Below are positions 34,476-46,365 of a DNA stretch of 64,000 nt, one piece after another. The stretch spans positions 310,001 through 374,000 of the forward strand of contig JAESUZ010002878.1 in the NCBI GenBank assembly GCA_017311185.1, in the 5' to 3' direction. The stretch's first letter is position 1. Every line of letters starts with the position of its first letter. The notes below the pieces were generated by a model, which was given only the letters and a program-made list of their open reading frames with translations, ran no database searches and was not told the origin of the DNA. The position numbers were made by a program, and so were the translations under genes. This DNA comes from Proteles cristata cristata (lineage: Eukaryota; Chordata; Mammalia; Carnivora; Hyaenidae).

Positions 34476-35715
34476 CAAGACTATAACATCAAAACAAAAC
34501 AAACACTACCGTATTTTCAACTGTTTCTATATTGTTATTCATGCTGATGATGAAATTCAGCAAAAAGATTCTTCAATGCACCAATTCTGAATGAACTTAG
34601 ATATCTAGCAGCCACACTGTTAACACATTTCGATCCAAAGTTTGAAAGCAATAAAGAAATGTCTTCCTTATGACCCATCCATAATGAATCGATAGGCTAT
34701 AATCATTATCAAAAACTTACTTTAGCATTCCATTATATATGCTAACATGTCACTTCTTTATCACTGTTTCTATCAGTTATCAAAAAGCCAGGATTAACAA
34801 AAAAAAGAGCCCTAAATATTCCCTTCCTTGGAAAGAATGATTTCTCTTTTTTCCTATGAAAATATCACTCCATTTACCATTTAAAGATTACTCTTCACAA
34901 CTAGTGAGACAATTCAAACAGTGTATGTGAAGACTGCTACATATCGTCGGTGAATTAGAACAGGTTTGGATTTACCTTAAAGAAAGCATCTGCGTTTTTG
35001 TGTCTATATTGTTTACTGCTGATTCTCACTGTCAAAGCTACTCCTAGATTTTGTGCTACCTTTCCAAAAAAGCAAATTATCTACACAAAAACAAACAAAA
35101 AAGCTTTACATATTACTCTTTATTATAGAAAAAAATGCTAATTGTATAAACCTTGACATTTTTGTTTCTGAATGACTACAAATTTTCCCTTGAATGGACA
35201 CATCTTTCATGGCTGGTATCAACCGTAAACTCTTACCATATTCCAATTTCCTACAATGTACACATTTTTTCCTCTTTTCAGTAGTGACCAGTATATTTGT
35301 TCGGACTTGTAGACTCAAATGTCAATGGTAAAAATAGAATTACCATAGAATTATAAAATTATAAAATTCTTCCAAGAGTTATTAAGATAATAACTCTGCA
35401 AAGTATCTGGATTACTGAAGTTCTCAAGAAATAGTTAATGAATGAATGCATGAAAGAGGAAGGGAAGACAGGAAGAGGAAGGAAGGAAAGAAAGAAGGAG
35501 TTCTTACTATAGTATTTGCGAAGCAAAAGGAGTATTAATGACATATTTTTGCCTCTAAAGAGATTAGAGTGCAAGTAGTAAGTTTGTAAACCTATGTGAA
35601 AGAATAAGTAATAAAACAAGATAATATAGGTCAATCATCAAGAGCTGAAAAGGTTATAAATTCTAGTGGAGTTTAGAGAAAATAGCCAAGAATGTTACTA
35701 TTTCATATATCATAT
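34476..35715. other. Unannotated AT-rich sequence with a GGAA-rich tract
   Basis: Apart from the purine tract 35452-35500 ('gaaaga', 'ggaagg' units), nothing was recognised. Confidence 0.5.
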
Positions 35716-35718
35716 ATT

Positions 35719-35741
35719 TATTATTATTATTATTATTATTA
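35719..35741. repeat. (TTA)n microsatellite
   Basis: About seven TTA units. Confidence 0.93.
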
Positions 35742-37635
35742 CAGAGTCCAGTGATTCAAAGTATTATCATGTTCTTCGCTAACATAATTTGTGAGAGATG
35801 TCTGCTTATCTAGGCACCCCATATTTCTTAAAGGATGTGAGTGTCCCCTTAAATATATATAAGCTTCTTGGTTTTGGTTGGTAAGTCAGAAAGTATACCA
35901 AAGACTAGAGTTATGTCAAGGTGAAGCCTTCTTTATGATTGAAAATACAGATTTCATTGGGAAGAAGCAGCAGCTGTGTTCCTGAGGTTAGAGCGCTTTG
36001 TTGCAGAAAGCATATCAATGGAGTGTTTATGAAATAACAAGGGAACATCACATCGCAAAGAGCAATGAAAGCCTCTTGTAAAAAATCTGTATAATAAACA
36101 TGTCTAGATAGTTATGGTTCTGGCAGATCGCTACAGAGGAAATATTAGAAAAAAATCTCATACTCATACATTTTTCATGAAATGTTCTGTATTATACATC
36201 ACAGCTGCAAATCTGCCCTCTGAAGTTTTCAGCTTCTTAATGACACCAGAGATTTAGGGCACGGGGTGGAGTCAGGCTGACATGTGACTGATGAGGTGGA
36301 AGTGTGAGTCTGAGGGCCATTGAACACAGAGAATTTTCCCAATGTATCATAATTACAGAAACACCTGTGCTGAGGAATTTGTGCTGATTCAGAAAAAAAT
36401 ACAGGGAACTTAATGGTCTGCACGATCCTTCATCTCAGACCCGTGACAATGGGGAGTAAAGGATACAGTTGCGCTTAAAAATGATGTTAAGACATTGGTT
36501 TTTATCCGACCTGTAAATTATGCAAGAGTATATTCTGTGCAAAGTTACATATGGTTTGAGAACAAAGTCAATCTTCAAGTTAGAGTTTTACTCCAGTGTA
36601 CTCTGTGCTCTTAACCATCTGGTTCATCTCGGGACTTGGGGCTACAGCAGTTTTCATCTGTTTGCCTTTCAAAAAAGAGCTCAGAAAGTGTTACAAAATT
36701 AATTTATATGTTGACTATGATTTGAGAAGGTTAAGAGAAGAGCAGGGTATGACAAAATATGTTCATTAGTAGAGAAATGAAGTTCAATATTTATAAGAAA
36801 TAATTAGTATTTCTTTAAATCAGTGAAAGTGAAGTAAGTTCAGGGAGATAATATGAAATATGAAATAATTCACACCATGAGATCAAGGTATTATTCAATT
36901 ACATTATTTTGTCCTTTCTAAATATTTAATCTCTAATAAAAGACAAGGTTCTTTGGATGAATACTATATCTGAAATTATTTATAAAAAGATTTGCAGCAA
37001 TATACACATATTTTGGGCAATGTCTTTATATGTCTTCTTCAACATTCATTCTCTTTTTAATATTCTAGTATAAAAACAAAATAAAAATTGTAGGTATAGT
37101 GTATCCCTTTCATGTTTCCATTCTGAAAATCAAAAACTAAAATGTTAAAAACAATAAAAATTGCTCATAACCTCATTAATCAGATAGATCTACAATTAAT
37201 ATTGTGGTATAAATCCACTCAGGAAATGTATCACATAATATTATGATAACCAAAAAGAAATTTTAATGGCACTCTGCTTTGTATTTAAATTCAGGATCAA
37301 ATATCTATGAGTCTTTTTCAAATTTCATGGATTTATTGAATAAGGCATAACCCAGTTAAGTATTTTAATAAATAACATACAAATTTATCCTTGAGTTTAA
37401 GTGTAAACAATATTAATTACACTTACTTGTGAAAAGTTCAGCTGGAAAATTTCATTTAAGTGAGGAACGTATCTGATCAGTAGAGAAATAAACTAATGCT
37501 GCAAGCGGAATTCAGTAGCCTGAATACTATTTGTGGTGAGATCAGAGATGGAAATAAATGTGTAGAACTTTGGCGCATACTCTCAGCCGATCTCCACAAA
37601 GATCCATGAAAGACAAGCTCCATGTGCCTGTTGAA
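35742..37635. other. Unannotated AT-rich sequence
   Basis: Nothing recognised. Short frames (36229-36423 minus, 36520-36702 plus) have no motif. Confidence 0.5.
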
Positions 37636-37639
37636 ACCT

Positions 37640-37895
37640 TGGACTCTCGAACTCTTCAGCCTAATTTGGAGGGTTCACATCCTGCCACTGCCACTAACCT
37701 GATGACAGACTTGGATAGGGAATATATTATCCAGATCTTAACAATTGTACAGCATACTGTAACTTTAGGAAACTTATTGACCTCTCTTCCCTCCGTTTTG
37801 TGATCTATAAAATATAGTTGCTGAGGATGTAATGAGTGACTGTATTGAGTTTAGAGCATTCATATGCACACAGGAAGCACTATGCAAACATTATT
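37640..37895 (-). repeat. MIR, diverged
   Basis: 'gagggttcacatcctgccac', 'tgccactaacctgatgacag', 'aaacttattgacctctcttc' and 'ctccgttttgtgatctataa' then 'gaagcactatgcaaacatta' match the order on the MIR strand with '...cctggctctgccactta...acttaacctctct...tcagtttcctcatctgtaa'. About 60 bp of extra sequence lies in the middle. Confidence 0.7.
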
Positions 37896-38429
37896 TTTAA
37901 ACTGACAGCTTACTTTACTGTTTGGTTTATAAATGAGGAATTTGCACCTTAGTTGGATTTTTTCCATTTGCTAACCACAGATGGCATAAAGACTATTGGT
38001 GTCAAATAAATTTTGTTTTCTCAAGTTTTAAAAATATGTATGTCCTGTAGTTTTCAAGTAACTAAGTTTTTAATTACAGTGTTTCTTGTCCTAGAATCAC
38101 AATAGCAAGACCGTCCAAATAAGGAATAGATTGTGAATTTTCATGAATTTGGTGTGCTTTTTTTCCATAGTAACTTTTTTCCTGAATCAACCACCTACCT
38201 GTTATACCCTGTCTTTGTATGAAATTTGATATTTGTTCATCAAGGATTCTTTTTTGCATTGGTTTTACTTTTTTAATTGTTGCATTTAAATATTATTTAT
38301 CCTGATTGCTAAGATTCTGTGACTCCAAGATATCATGCTTGAGGCAAGCACCTCATTTGTTACGTCCTAGCCCAGCCTTCTGCAAGAGTGAACATGTAGC
38401 CAGGGAGATAAACAGAGGTTTGATCAAAA
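37896..38429. other. Unannotated sequence
   Basis: Nothing recognised. A 61-codon minus frame (38074-38259) is treated as chance. Confidence 0.5.
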
Positions 38430-38440
38430 TGGGTCTTATT

Positions 38441-38605
38441 TAGGGGCATCTGGATGACTCAGTGGGGTAAGCATCCAACTCTTGATTTTAGCTTAGAAAA
38501 TGATTTCACCCTATTGAGATCAGTTCCCACTCAGCTTCATGCTGTGAGTGGAATCTGCTTAGGATCCTCTCTCTCTCCCTTACCTCTGCCCCTCTCCCAC
38601 ACTTT

Positions 38606-38690
<85 letters not shown>
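38441..38690 (+). mobile_element. SINEC, older type, with CT/CA microsatellite in place of the A tail
   Basis: Head 'ggggcatctggatgactcag', 'aactcttgattttagcttag' and a worn middle, then (CT)n at about 38608-38642 running directly into (CA)n at about 38643-38689. Flanks tgggtcttatt (38430-38440) and tgggccttatt (38691-38701) form an 11-bp duplication with one mismatch. The microsatellite therefore lies inside the insertion, where the A tail would be. Confidence 0.88.
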
Positions 38691-38691
<1 letters not shown>

Positions 38692-38701
38692 GGGCCTTAT
38701 T

Positions 38702-39429
38702 AGCAATACTAAAATATCTGGGCTCTATCTTAAAGGTGACAAATAAGAGATAAAAATGACCTAGTGTTTGACTGGGCCATGGGATTTCGGGTGTAGTAAA
38801 ACATTTTGCCAGTGTTTTTGCTTAATCATTTGAGCAGAGAATAGTGCTGTTCTCCATTTTCTGAAGGGAGGAAAGCAGAGGGAAGGGCATGTTTAAGAAA
38901 GGGAATTCTGATTATGAGGTCAGGGGTTAGACATTGAGCTGTCTATAGGAAATTGGAGAGAAGTACAGAAAGCAGCTGGAAATTCCATCTATATATAAAG
39001 TTTAGATATGGACTCTGGAAGCTGTCAGCAATGAAAGCCACGGAGGAAGAAGGCATCAGCTCACAAATTAAAAAAACAAACAAACAAACAAACATTAGGG
39101 CTAGGTTAGATACCGAGAGCAGTATCGAAGGAACAGGGCACACTGGAAACAAGTCGAGAAGAAGTGTTTCAGCTGCTTTAGACTAACTTGAAAATTTCCT
39201 GATAACAACTTCCTTAAGAAAGACAAATCAAATCGTCCTACGTTTACATTTGAGCTGCATCCCGTCATTTGTGTTACCTTCGTCAAATGATTTCCTTACT
39301 TGGGACTTGGAAATAATAAGTACATATTTTATAGAGCAGCTGAAAGAATTCCATAAATAGAAGAAAGGTGTCTACTAGTATAACAGAGTAAGAAAGTGCT
39401 CAAATCATAAACTGTGTTTAATAGTAAAG
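38702..39429. other. Unannotated sequence
   Basis: Nothing recognised apart from (CAAA)n at about 39073-39091. Opposed frames at 38943-39286 are treated as chance. Confidence 0.5.
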
Positions 39430-39431
39430 TT

Positions 39432-39680
39432 TTTGAGGACCGTGGGCTCTGACAAGTGCTCTAGACTCGATGCACTTGCAAACCAATTCCCCCAGTACTA
39501 TAAGAACTACTTCATCATGTAATGTAATAATTTATTGCATCTCAGTTTGCAAAACAGTGACATCAACATTATAAAAATACGCACCATAGAGGTTTCTTGT
39601 GATGCTCAAACGGAGTTAGTATATAAAAAGTGCTTATCACAGTACACACAGTTGTAGCCCATAGCATATAACGCTAGTTT
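39432..39680 (-). repeat. MIR, diverged (probable)
   Basis: 'ccgtgggctctgacaagtgc', 'cttgcaaaccaattccccca', 'tgcatctcagtttgcaaaac' and 'atataaaaagtgcttatcac' then 'cagtacacacagttgtagc' follow the MIR strand order. Confidence 0.55.
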
Positions 39681-41743
39681 ATGGGCAGAACAATTTTAAG
39701 ATCAATCCCTGAACTTGAGGGATTGAGGGAGGGTTGTTTTTATTGTTTGTTTGTTTTTTAACCTTCACTGATTGTTCCCTTTAAATTTAATTTTTAAATT
39801 AATCCTGTTGCTTATGTTTTGAAAATTATTTATTTTTAAGGAAAAAGCTTAGATATGACTAAATTCAATGAAGATATCAAAACACAAAGCCAATAGTAAA
39901 AACCTAAAGCAGTGCCTTCAAATAGGCTTATCCTGAACAATTCAGCATCCTTTCTCCTTAGATCAATCAACGCCTGCCTGTCACATAAGATATGTTGGAA
40001 AGACTGGATTTGTACTCTTACTCAAGAGAATACTAGAATTCAGATCCTCATTTCTTAAATGATTGATTCTTACTCAGAATCATCGAACTGCAATTTTGTT
40101 CATCTATAAAAAGTAATAGGAATATCTAAACATGAGGTTAATGATGAAATGGTATAGAAAAGTATGTAGCACATGGTACACATTCAAGAAATGTTAGTTT
40201 GCTCCTCAACTGACAGGTGACAGTCATTCCCCGGAGTTATGTGGTCCATAAACTTCCTTTCTAATTTTTGCAGAAAATAGATGAAAGACACAGTAAAAGT
40301 AGAAACAGCTACAATAGCCACATTAAATGCTCTCATGAGAAAAAAATAAATAAGCAAAAATTTTATTACATTCAGAAATGACAATTTAAAATAAAACCTA
40401 ATTCTATCTCACCTAATGATTAAGTATAATCAGAAAAAGTAGTAAATGGTTTCAACACCATTATTTACCAACATTCATACTGTGCAATAAATACACTACG
40501 TGTTCTATATATTGCTACACTTTTTAACATGTCAAATTGATTTGAATGTTGCAATGTTAGGTTAATGGTACAGAACATAGAGGTTGGAAAAATGACCACA
40601 AAAAGACAAAGAATATTCTAGGCGGCTATCAGAGAAGTCCAAGAGAGAAGAGAAACAAACAGACTCTAAAGAGAATCCGATGGAGCAGGCACATTTTCTG
40701 CCTGAGACACACAGCTATTCTGGATCAGAGGCTTTGAAGTCAGATATAGTGTTTTAGCACCTAGCACATTGTAAACCCTCAAAACTAAGAAAGACGACTG
40801 GAATATTTTTTTACTTAACTAATGTGTATAATCAAATAGAACACCTGTTAACAAATGTGTCAATAACACTTTTGCTGCTAAGAATTATTTATGAGTTCTT
40901 TTGTGAACCTTGATTACAATTTAATTAAAAATGGACACTTTCATCCCAACTTCACAAGTGTTAAAATCTTGTAAAAAATAGAGGACATTGACTATGTCAC
41001 TTTCATTATAACATGAGGTTATGCATTAATTTTTTTCTTTATCTGATTTCATCAAATAATGTATAAAATTATGCGATATTTTTTCTCAAATTAAAGTTAT
41101 GTGAAACAAATAGGCAATATCAGGAATTTCGGAAAATGGTAGAATGTTTCCAATTTGATATCTAGTTGTCCTACCTTTAAAATAATATATCCTTAAATTT
41201 ACTACTGTTTTGTTAAATGAAGAAATGACATTTTCTATCATAAATACAATCTAAAACACAAGAATTTTAAATTGCTTAACAGGGCTTGATATACATGGAA
41301 CAAACAAAAATGAATTGAGTAGATATTAGACACTTCTTGCAAACAATTTAATTTACATGTCCTTTAAGCCAGTGAGCTAAATAAGAACATCTGGCCTAAG
41401 AGCTGCCAAGGAACATTTCCTTGAACAACTGTCTTAATATTATTCCAGCAATATTTGTTGAAAGCCATTCTTCAATTTTTGTTCTGGGTAAAGTTGTATG
41501 CGTACATGTAGGTGTGCAAGGAAGTGTGCTCACACATATGTATGGTGAGTGTTTATGAAAGAGAAAGTGGGACTGAGAGAGAAGACACTAAAAATCTGGC
41601 ACTTTTTTATTAGGGTTATTGATACATGTTGATAGGAACAAACTAGGAATTTTTCTCAGTTGGCTCATTCGACAATGTTATATTTATAGATCAATTATGA
41701 TCAACTCTGATAAAAATTTTAAACATACTATGATAATTTAGCC
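39681..41743. other. Unannotated AT-rich sequence
   Basis: About 2 kb with nothing recognised. Short low-complexity T-rich and A-rich runs only. Confidence 0.5.
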
Positions 41744-41753
41744 TGAAAAAGTA

Positions 41754-41984
41754 TTTTTTAAATTTTTTTAATGTTTTATTTATCTCTAGGAGAGAGAGAG
41801 AGAGAGAGATAGCATGAGCAGGGGAGGGTCATAGAGAGAGGGAGTCACAGACTCTGAAACAGGCTCCAGGCTCTGAGCTGGCAGTCAGCACAGAGCCCGA
41901 TGCGGGGCTCGAGCCCACGAACCACGAGATCATGACCTAAGCAAAAGTCGGACGCTTAACCGACTAAGCCACCCAGGCGCCCCA
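41754..41984 (-). mobile_element. SINEC, young type, minus strand
   Basis: Complement of the young type: 'tttatctctaggagagag', 'ctgaaacaggctccaggctc', 'gcggggctcgagcccacgaa' and 'ctaagccacccaggcgcccc'. The duplication tgaaaaagta at 41744-41753 and 41985-41994 probably extends into 'tttttt', with a small 'gta' duplication on the right. Confidence 0.96.
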
Positions 41985-41994
41985 TGAAAAAGTA

Positions 41995-42700
41995 GTATTT
42001 TTTTAATAGTAATTACTTATAGCCATATTCCTTTTACCACATAGGTATCAGAGATTTTAAATTATAAAAATTCTTGTGATATTCACTTGGCTCATGAATA
42101 TAGGTTTGCTACCATCTAATAAGTCCATTGAGGTAAGAATCAATTTTAATTGATGGGTGTTTTATATTTTAGTGATATAATTCACAGTGTTAAAAATGCA
42201 TGCAGATCATGCTAATGCATATTAATGTAAATTCTTCAAAACTAGGAACTCAGTGTCTTTTGTGTAAAAGTCAAATTATGAAACACTGTGATCATACTTA
42301 GATATGATTATCAAAATTAAGTTTAATTTATTAATATAAATTTTATCACCTACTCTGACATGTAGCTGACCTGATGAAATATTGAATATTTTTCTGAAAT
42401 GATAATTTTAGTATATTTAACATTATATTTTTAAACATTAAAGTATGATTATACTATACATTTGATTACTAATTTGTCATGGAAATTTATTTTTTTAAAA
42501 AAATACATGGGCCACAGAACCCAAGTCAGACACTGGGACACAGTTTTCTCTCTCTTTTTTTTTTCCTCTTCTGAAGATTGTTAACTAATCGGCACTCCAG
42601 AGCTGGTGTCTTAGTTATGGGTAATGAGGCTACTGTCTGCAATGAAAAGACCTAGATATTTATTTTGCATGGGTGCAGTCAAAGGTTTTTTTAAGTTTTG
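41995..42700. other. Unannotated AT-rich sequence
   Basis: Nothing recognised. Confidence 0.5.
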
Positions 42701-42704
42701 GGAA

Positions 42705-42955
42705 TCATTTCATATTTTCTACCCATTCTGTTTAAATCTCTGATAAAAAAAAAAAAGAAAGAAAAAACAACTGTTGTTTTGCTCTGTTTTCCTGTAAGTC
42801 TAACAGGTTTACACTTTCCAAATAAGAAAATGATGTACCTAAGCTTCATAAATGACATCTCCCATATCATCAATAAAAATGATATACATCTTGTTGAGGG
42901 GATATTCAGCAAACGGTTCCCAGAAATCACCGTTATTACCGGGAATAAAACAGAT
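42705..42955 (-). other. Copy A of an unidentified duplicated segment; decayed coding-like frame
   Basis: It aligns with 44520-44735 over about 200 bp in the same orientation ('aaatctctgataa', 'aacaggttta', 'gtaccyaagcttcataa', 'gatattcagc', 'agaaatca', 'gaataaaac'). On the minus strand a frame runs from 43135 to 42839 (98 codons). Its last third (reading GDFWEPFAEYPLNK) stays alignable with copy B in the same frame past stop codons. An A/G run (about 42744-42767) interrupts the homology. I do not recognise the protein. It could be a repeat family, a decayed exon or a chance frame in a duplicated segment. Confidence 0.45.
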
Positions 42956-43740
42956 GTACAAGTCACTCTTTTGGATGTCAGCTTTACACAAAGGCAGCAC
43001 TGTACTCCCAAGCATAGGATTAGAAGAGCATTCGTTTTGGTGATGCTTCACTTGATAGATATGAAGTCTCTTATAAATATATTTCCAAATCCTTTGGCTA
43101 ATTAACTCATCAAAAATATGAAAGGCTCTTGTCACAGATATATTGAGGAAATTCCCTACCCAGCCTATCTCACATTTAAGTTAGAGCTAACATCCCATAA
43201 ACAGCAAAACAAAAATAAACAGGGAATTTGATCCATCTATATTGCACTTATTTTTTGTAAACTATTCTATTGTCTGAAATTACCCAGGACATAAATATTG
43301 TAATGGTGGAAACAAATCAGCCAGATATCCTTTCTACTTCAGCTGAACATAGTATATTTCCTTCTGGAGTCACACAAGGGACAAGCCTCAGTTTGCTGTG
43401 AATCTTCCTAGCTCCCTTCCTTCAGAATTCTCCTTTAGAAATCAGTGATCCTTGTCATTCTCAATCTGAGGATTTTTACTTATCTATTCATTCAAGCATC
43501 CATTCATTCATTCACCTTCATTTCTACATAATTAACTGATGTACACATGAATAAATTAAGTATGGCCAGGTACCAAAAGATTATTGCTAAACTAACCCCA
43601 AGTCATAAAATCCCTCATTCCTAGAAATCTTCTTATGGGTCAAAATGCAGTTTTTTACACTCATGTCATTCTTTCTAGTCCTTCAGTGTAAGGAAAAAGT
43701 CTGTAGTGTATTCCCAAATGAAGCACAATGGTAATTATAC
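42956..43740. other. Unannotated sequence with (CATT)n
   Basis: The minus frame of copy A extends to 43135. Beyond that only a short 'cattcattcattca' tract near 43500-43515 stands out. Confidence 0.45.
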
Positions 43741-43742
43741 AT

Positions 43743-43903
43743 GTGTGTAATATATACCAGTAAAAGAATATGTATATGTATGTATATATACAATTTTCCT
43801 ATTGTTCAGCATTCAATATTGGTGTGTAATATATACCAATAAAAGAATATGTATGTGTATACATATATATATACACACATTTGCTATTGTTCAGCATTCA
43901 ATT
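43743..43903. repeat. Two-copy tandem duplication (~80 bp unit)
   Basis: Copy 1 (about 43743-43821) and copy 2 (about 43822-43903) share 'gtgtgtaatatatacca', 'taaaagaatatgtat', an internal AT/TG microsatellite and 'ctattgttcagcattcaat'. Outside the microsatellite they are nearly identical, so the duplication is fairly recent. Confidence 0.92.
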
Positions 43904-44045
43904 TCCTTTTCAATACTCATATATATCTTATAGTATAATGTGTACATTATCTTATAGTGTAAACTTGCCACTGGTTAAGAAATGGGGAAGGAGAGAAGTT
44001 ACTAACATGGTATTAAAAAAAAAGATCATTAAAAATAAGAGACTA

Positions 44046-44272
44046 GGGGCGCCTGGGTGGCTTAGTCGGTTAAGCGTCCGACTTTCGCTTAGGTCATGAT
44101 CTCGCGGTTTGCGGGTTCGAGCCCCGCGTCGGGCTCTGTGCTGACTACCAGCCCAGAGCCTGGAGCCTATTTCAGAGTCTGTATCTCCCTCTCTGTCTGA
44201 CCCTCCCCTGCTCACGCTGTCTCTCTCTCTCTCCTAGAAATAAATAAAAATATTTATAAAAAATAAAAAAAT
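44046..44272 (+). mobile_element. SINEC, young type, near-consensus, perfect 15-bp TSD
   Basis: Head 'ggggcgcctgggtggcttag'. The A box is near 44058-44069 (tggcttagtcgg) and the B box near 44114-44124 (ggttcgagccc), both intact. The short CT tract, 'ctagaaataaataaaaa' and A-rich tail follow. The duplication aaaaataagagacta at 44031-44045 and 44273-44287 is perfect. Of all the SINEs here it shows few differences from the others' common sequence, so it is a candidate for a very recent insertion. Confidence 0.97.
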
Positions 44273-44287
44273 AAAAATAAGAGACTA

Positions 44288-44519
44288 AATTATGAAGAAA
44301 AAATATGATCACTTTAATGAGAAAGTGACAGTATCCTCTTGTTTTGTGCATTTCATGAAATATAAAACTAATATATATATAATTATATAAAACTGAAAAT
44401 ATATGAAAAATAATTTATTCTCAGGTATCATGTAGCATATATGGATGGATGGATAGATAGATACACATAGACACACATACATATATACATTCAAACCATT
44501 TTTTAAAAAATTTTTTATA
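44288..44519. other. AT-rich sequence with GGAT/GATA tract
   Basis: Only a short (GGAT)n/(GATA)n run at about 44441-44463 was recognised. Confidence 0.6.
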
Positions 44520-44735
44520 TTGCAAAATATACTACCAAGTTTACTTAAATCTCTGATAAGTCTTTTCTTTTTCTATGAGTCAAACAGGTTTATATTTTTC
44601 AAATAGGCAAATTATGTACCCAAGCTTCATAAGTGGCATCTCCATTACTATAAATGACAAACACCTTCTTGTGGAGATATTCAGCCAACAATTCTTAGAA
44701 ATCATCTTGATTACAGAGAATAAAACATTATAATC
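44520..44735 (-). other. Copy B of the unidentified duplicated segment
   Basis: Same orientation as copy A, 1.8 kb away, roughly 70% alike by eye. Read on the minus strand in the frame matching copy A it gives an AEY-containing stretch (reading LLAEYLHKKVFVIYSNG) with stops before and after. Indels between the copies are few. Confidence 0.45.
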
Positions 44736-45390
44736 TGTTTACATATGGGTACTCATTATATATAACGGCATGTTATTTTTTAAATAAATTCAACTTCCTA
44801 TTAAATTATTACAGCAACTTAGCAATTTGCTAAATGTACTATAATGTTAGGCTCAGAATGAAAATTACTTGTGGATTCTGCCCTCCCAAAGGTCCCAAAA
44901 CTGGATAGATTATCATCATTTATGCAATAATAGATGATAAACCGGACAAAGATGCCCACTATTGCTATCCGTTACTCCTCTGATAGACTATTACAGCAAT
45001 AGATATTTCCTATTGAGGAATTGCACACTGTCATAAATAAAACTAATTCAAAATAAAATTTAAATCAATATAATTTTATCTACAAATAAATAAGAGGAAA
45101 ATGTTTCAGTATTGGACAGAGCATTCTGGATCTCACCTACGTTTATATGCAGACGGAACAGAAGAATTACAAAATCCCACTGGTAGGACCCATCTGCCCT
45201 AGGCTCTTTCTCTGGCCAGGAGTCCATGACCACCACCCTCTTCAGCCATCAGGATGACCGAGACAGAACCAGGCTCTGTTGAAACCAGACACATGTACAT
45301 TTGCTTCAGCTGCTGCAGAGTGTCACCTCAGCAACGGGACACACAGACACCAGCTTTGTGTGTAAGCAACACCAAGGGGAAAGGGGCCGG
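44736..45390. other. Unannotated sequence; possible short L1 remnant
   Basis: 'ggacaaagatgcccactatt' (about 44944-44963) resembles the ORF2 stretch coding for RQGCPLS in old L1s, but the match is too short to be firm. Confidence 0.35.
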
Positions 45391-45397
45391 GAATATC

Positions 45398-45417
45398 CCA
45401 CCCCCCCCACCCCCACT
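45398..45417 (-). repeat. C-rich run, G-quadruplex-capable on the minus strand
   Basis: On the minus strand the runs are G5, T, G8, T, G3. The G8 run can be split to give four runs of at least three G with short loops. Confidence 0.6.
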
Positions 45418-46280
45418 TCATGTCCTTACACCTATTGTCTTCTTTAAACAAAATGTTCTGTTTTTTCCCACCAAGTCATGCTTCCTTCCAGGACTCGCTC
45501 CACTTATGTGCAGCCTTTCCTATAACCAGCAAGGTCATTTAAGCATGCTTTCTCCTATATTTTCAATGTCCCTTGAAAGCAACTTCATTATTGAATACAT
45601 CTTTCCTTTGTCATCTTCTCTTTGTGTTCCACCCCGCTCCCCAGCACTTATTTTCATGTTTGCATCCCCTGGCGCCAGGACACTCTGATACTTACATGCT
45701 AAGTCACCAATGAATGGTTAGGATTTTTAGAAATCAGTGATGTGCAAACAGAAAGTCAGTCAGAGCTCCATAGGGAGAGACCTAACATAACAGTCGGTGA
45801 TTTTCCTGTGATGAATTGAAGATATTGAATAGTAGTAGGTCAAAGAGTATAACACAACAACCAGCTTCTAATGCATTATTCCTTAAGAGTACTCCCTACC
45901 AGGTGCACACCCAGGCTTTGTGTCTCCTGGAGCTTCTAAAACTGGGGAGTGGACTCTTTAAGAATAAACAGCTCAAAATCATGAATAGAGGAAGTCCACA
46001 CTATTCCAGGAATGTGCTTGCAAGAAAGGCTTCATAACTTCTAGAAATCTGCTCCAGCTATGGATTGGCTTTGAGTAAGCATCAGTTAACTGTAGTTTCA
46101 CTAGAAACAACTTCCAGTGGAATCTATGATTCTAAGACATGAAACTTGAAGGCAAACTTGAATAAGCAAGACAATAGAGACGAATCTGATGAAAGCCTCA
46201 ATTCATAAATGTAGGGTTGAACGAAAAGGGAACTGTCTGGAAGGAAGCATGCCGTCACCATTTAGAAGAAGATAGTGCAA
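45418..46280. other. Unannotated sequence with a 144-codon open frame
   Basis: A plus-strand frame (45254-45688) crosses the C-rich run as poly-Pro. It has no recognised domain and no plausible upstream context, so it is not called a gene. Confidence 0.4.
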
Positions 46281-46365
46281 TTTATGATTTGTGTAACCTA
46301 AGGCAAAGCACTTTACATGTTTGAACCTTCGCTATCATAATATTAATGATTATGCAATACTACAA

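Noticed and set aside
38454..38753. 99-codon frame with Leu-Ser and Thr-His repeats
   Set aside because: Translation of the SINE and its CT/CA microsatellite.
42698..43105. 135-codon plus-strand frame
   Set aside because: Lies opposite the minus-strand frame shared with copy B, begins in an A-rich run and has no motif. Treated as a shadow.
44046..44130. tRNA-like A and B boxes
   Set aside because: These belong to the SINE heads, repeated across the window. None has a cloverleaf flanked by non-SINE DNA, so no tRNA gene is called.
45254..45688. 144-codon plus-strand open frame
   Set aside because: No domain, contains a poly-Pro run made by a simple C tract, and has no supporting context. Length is reachable by chance.
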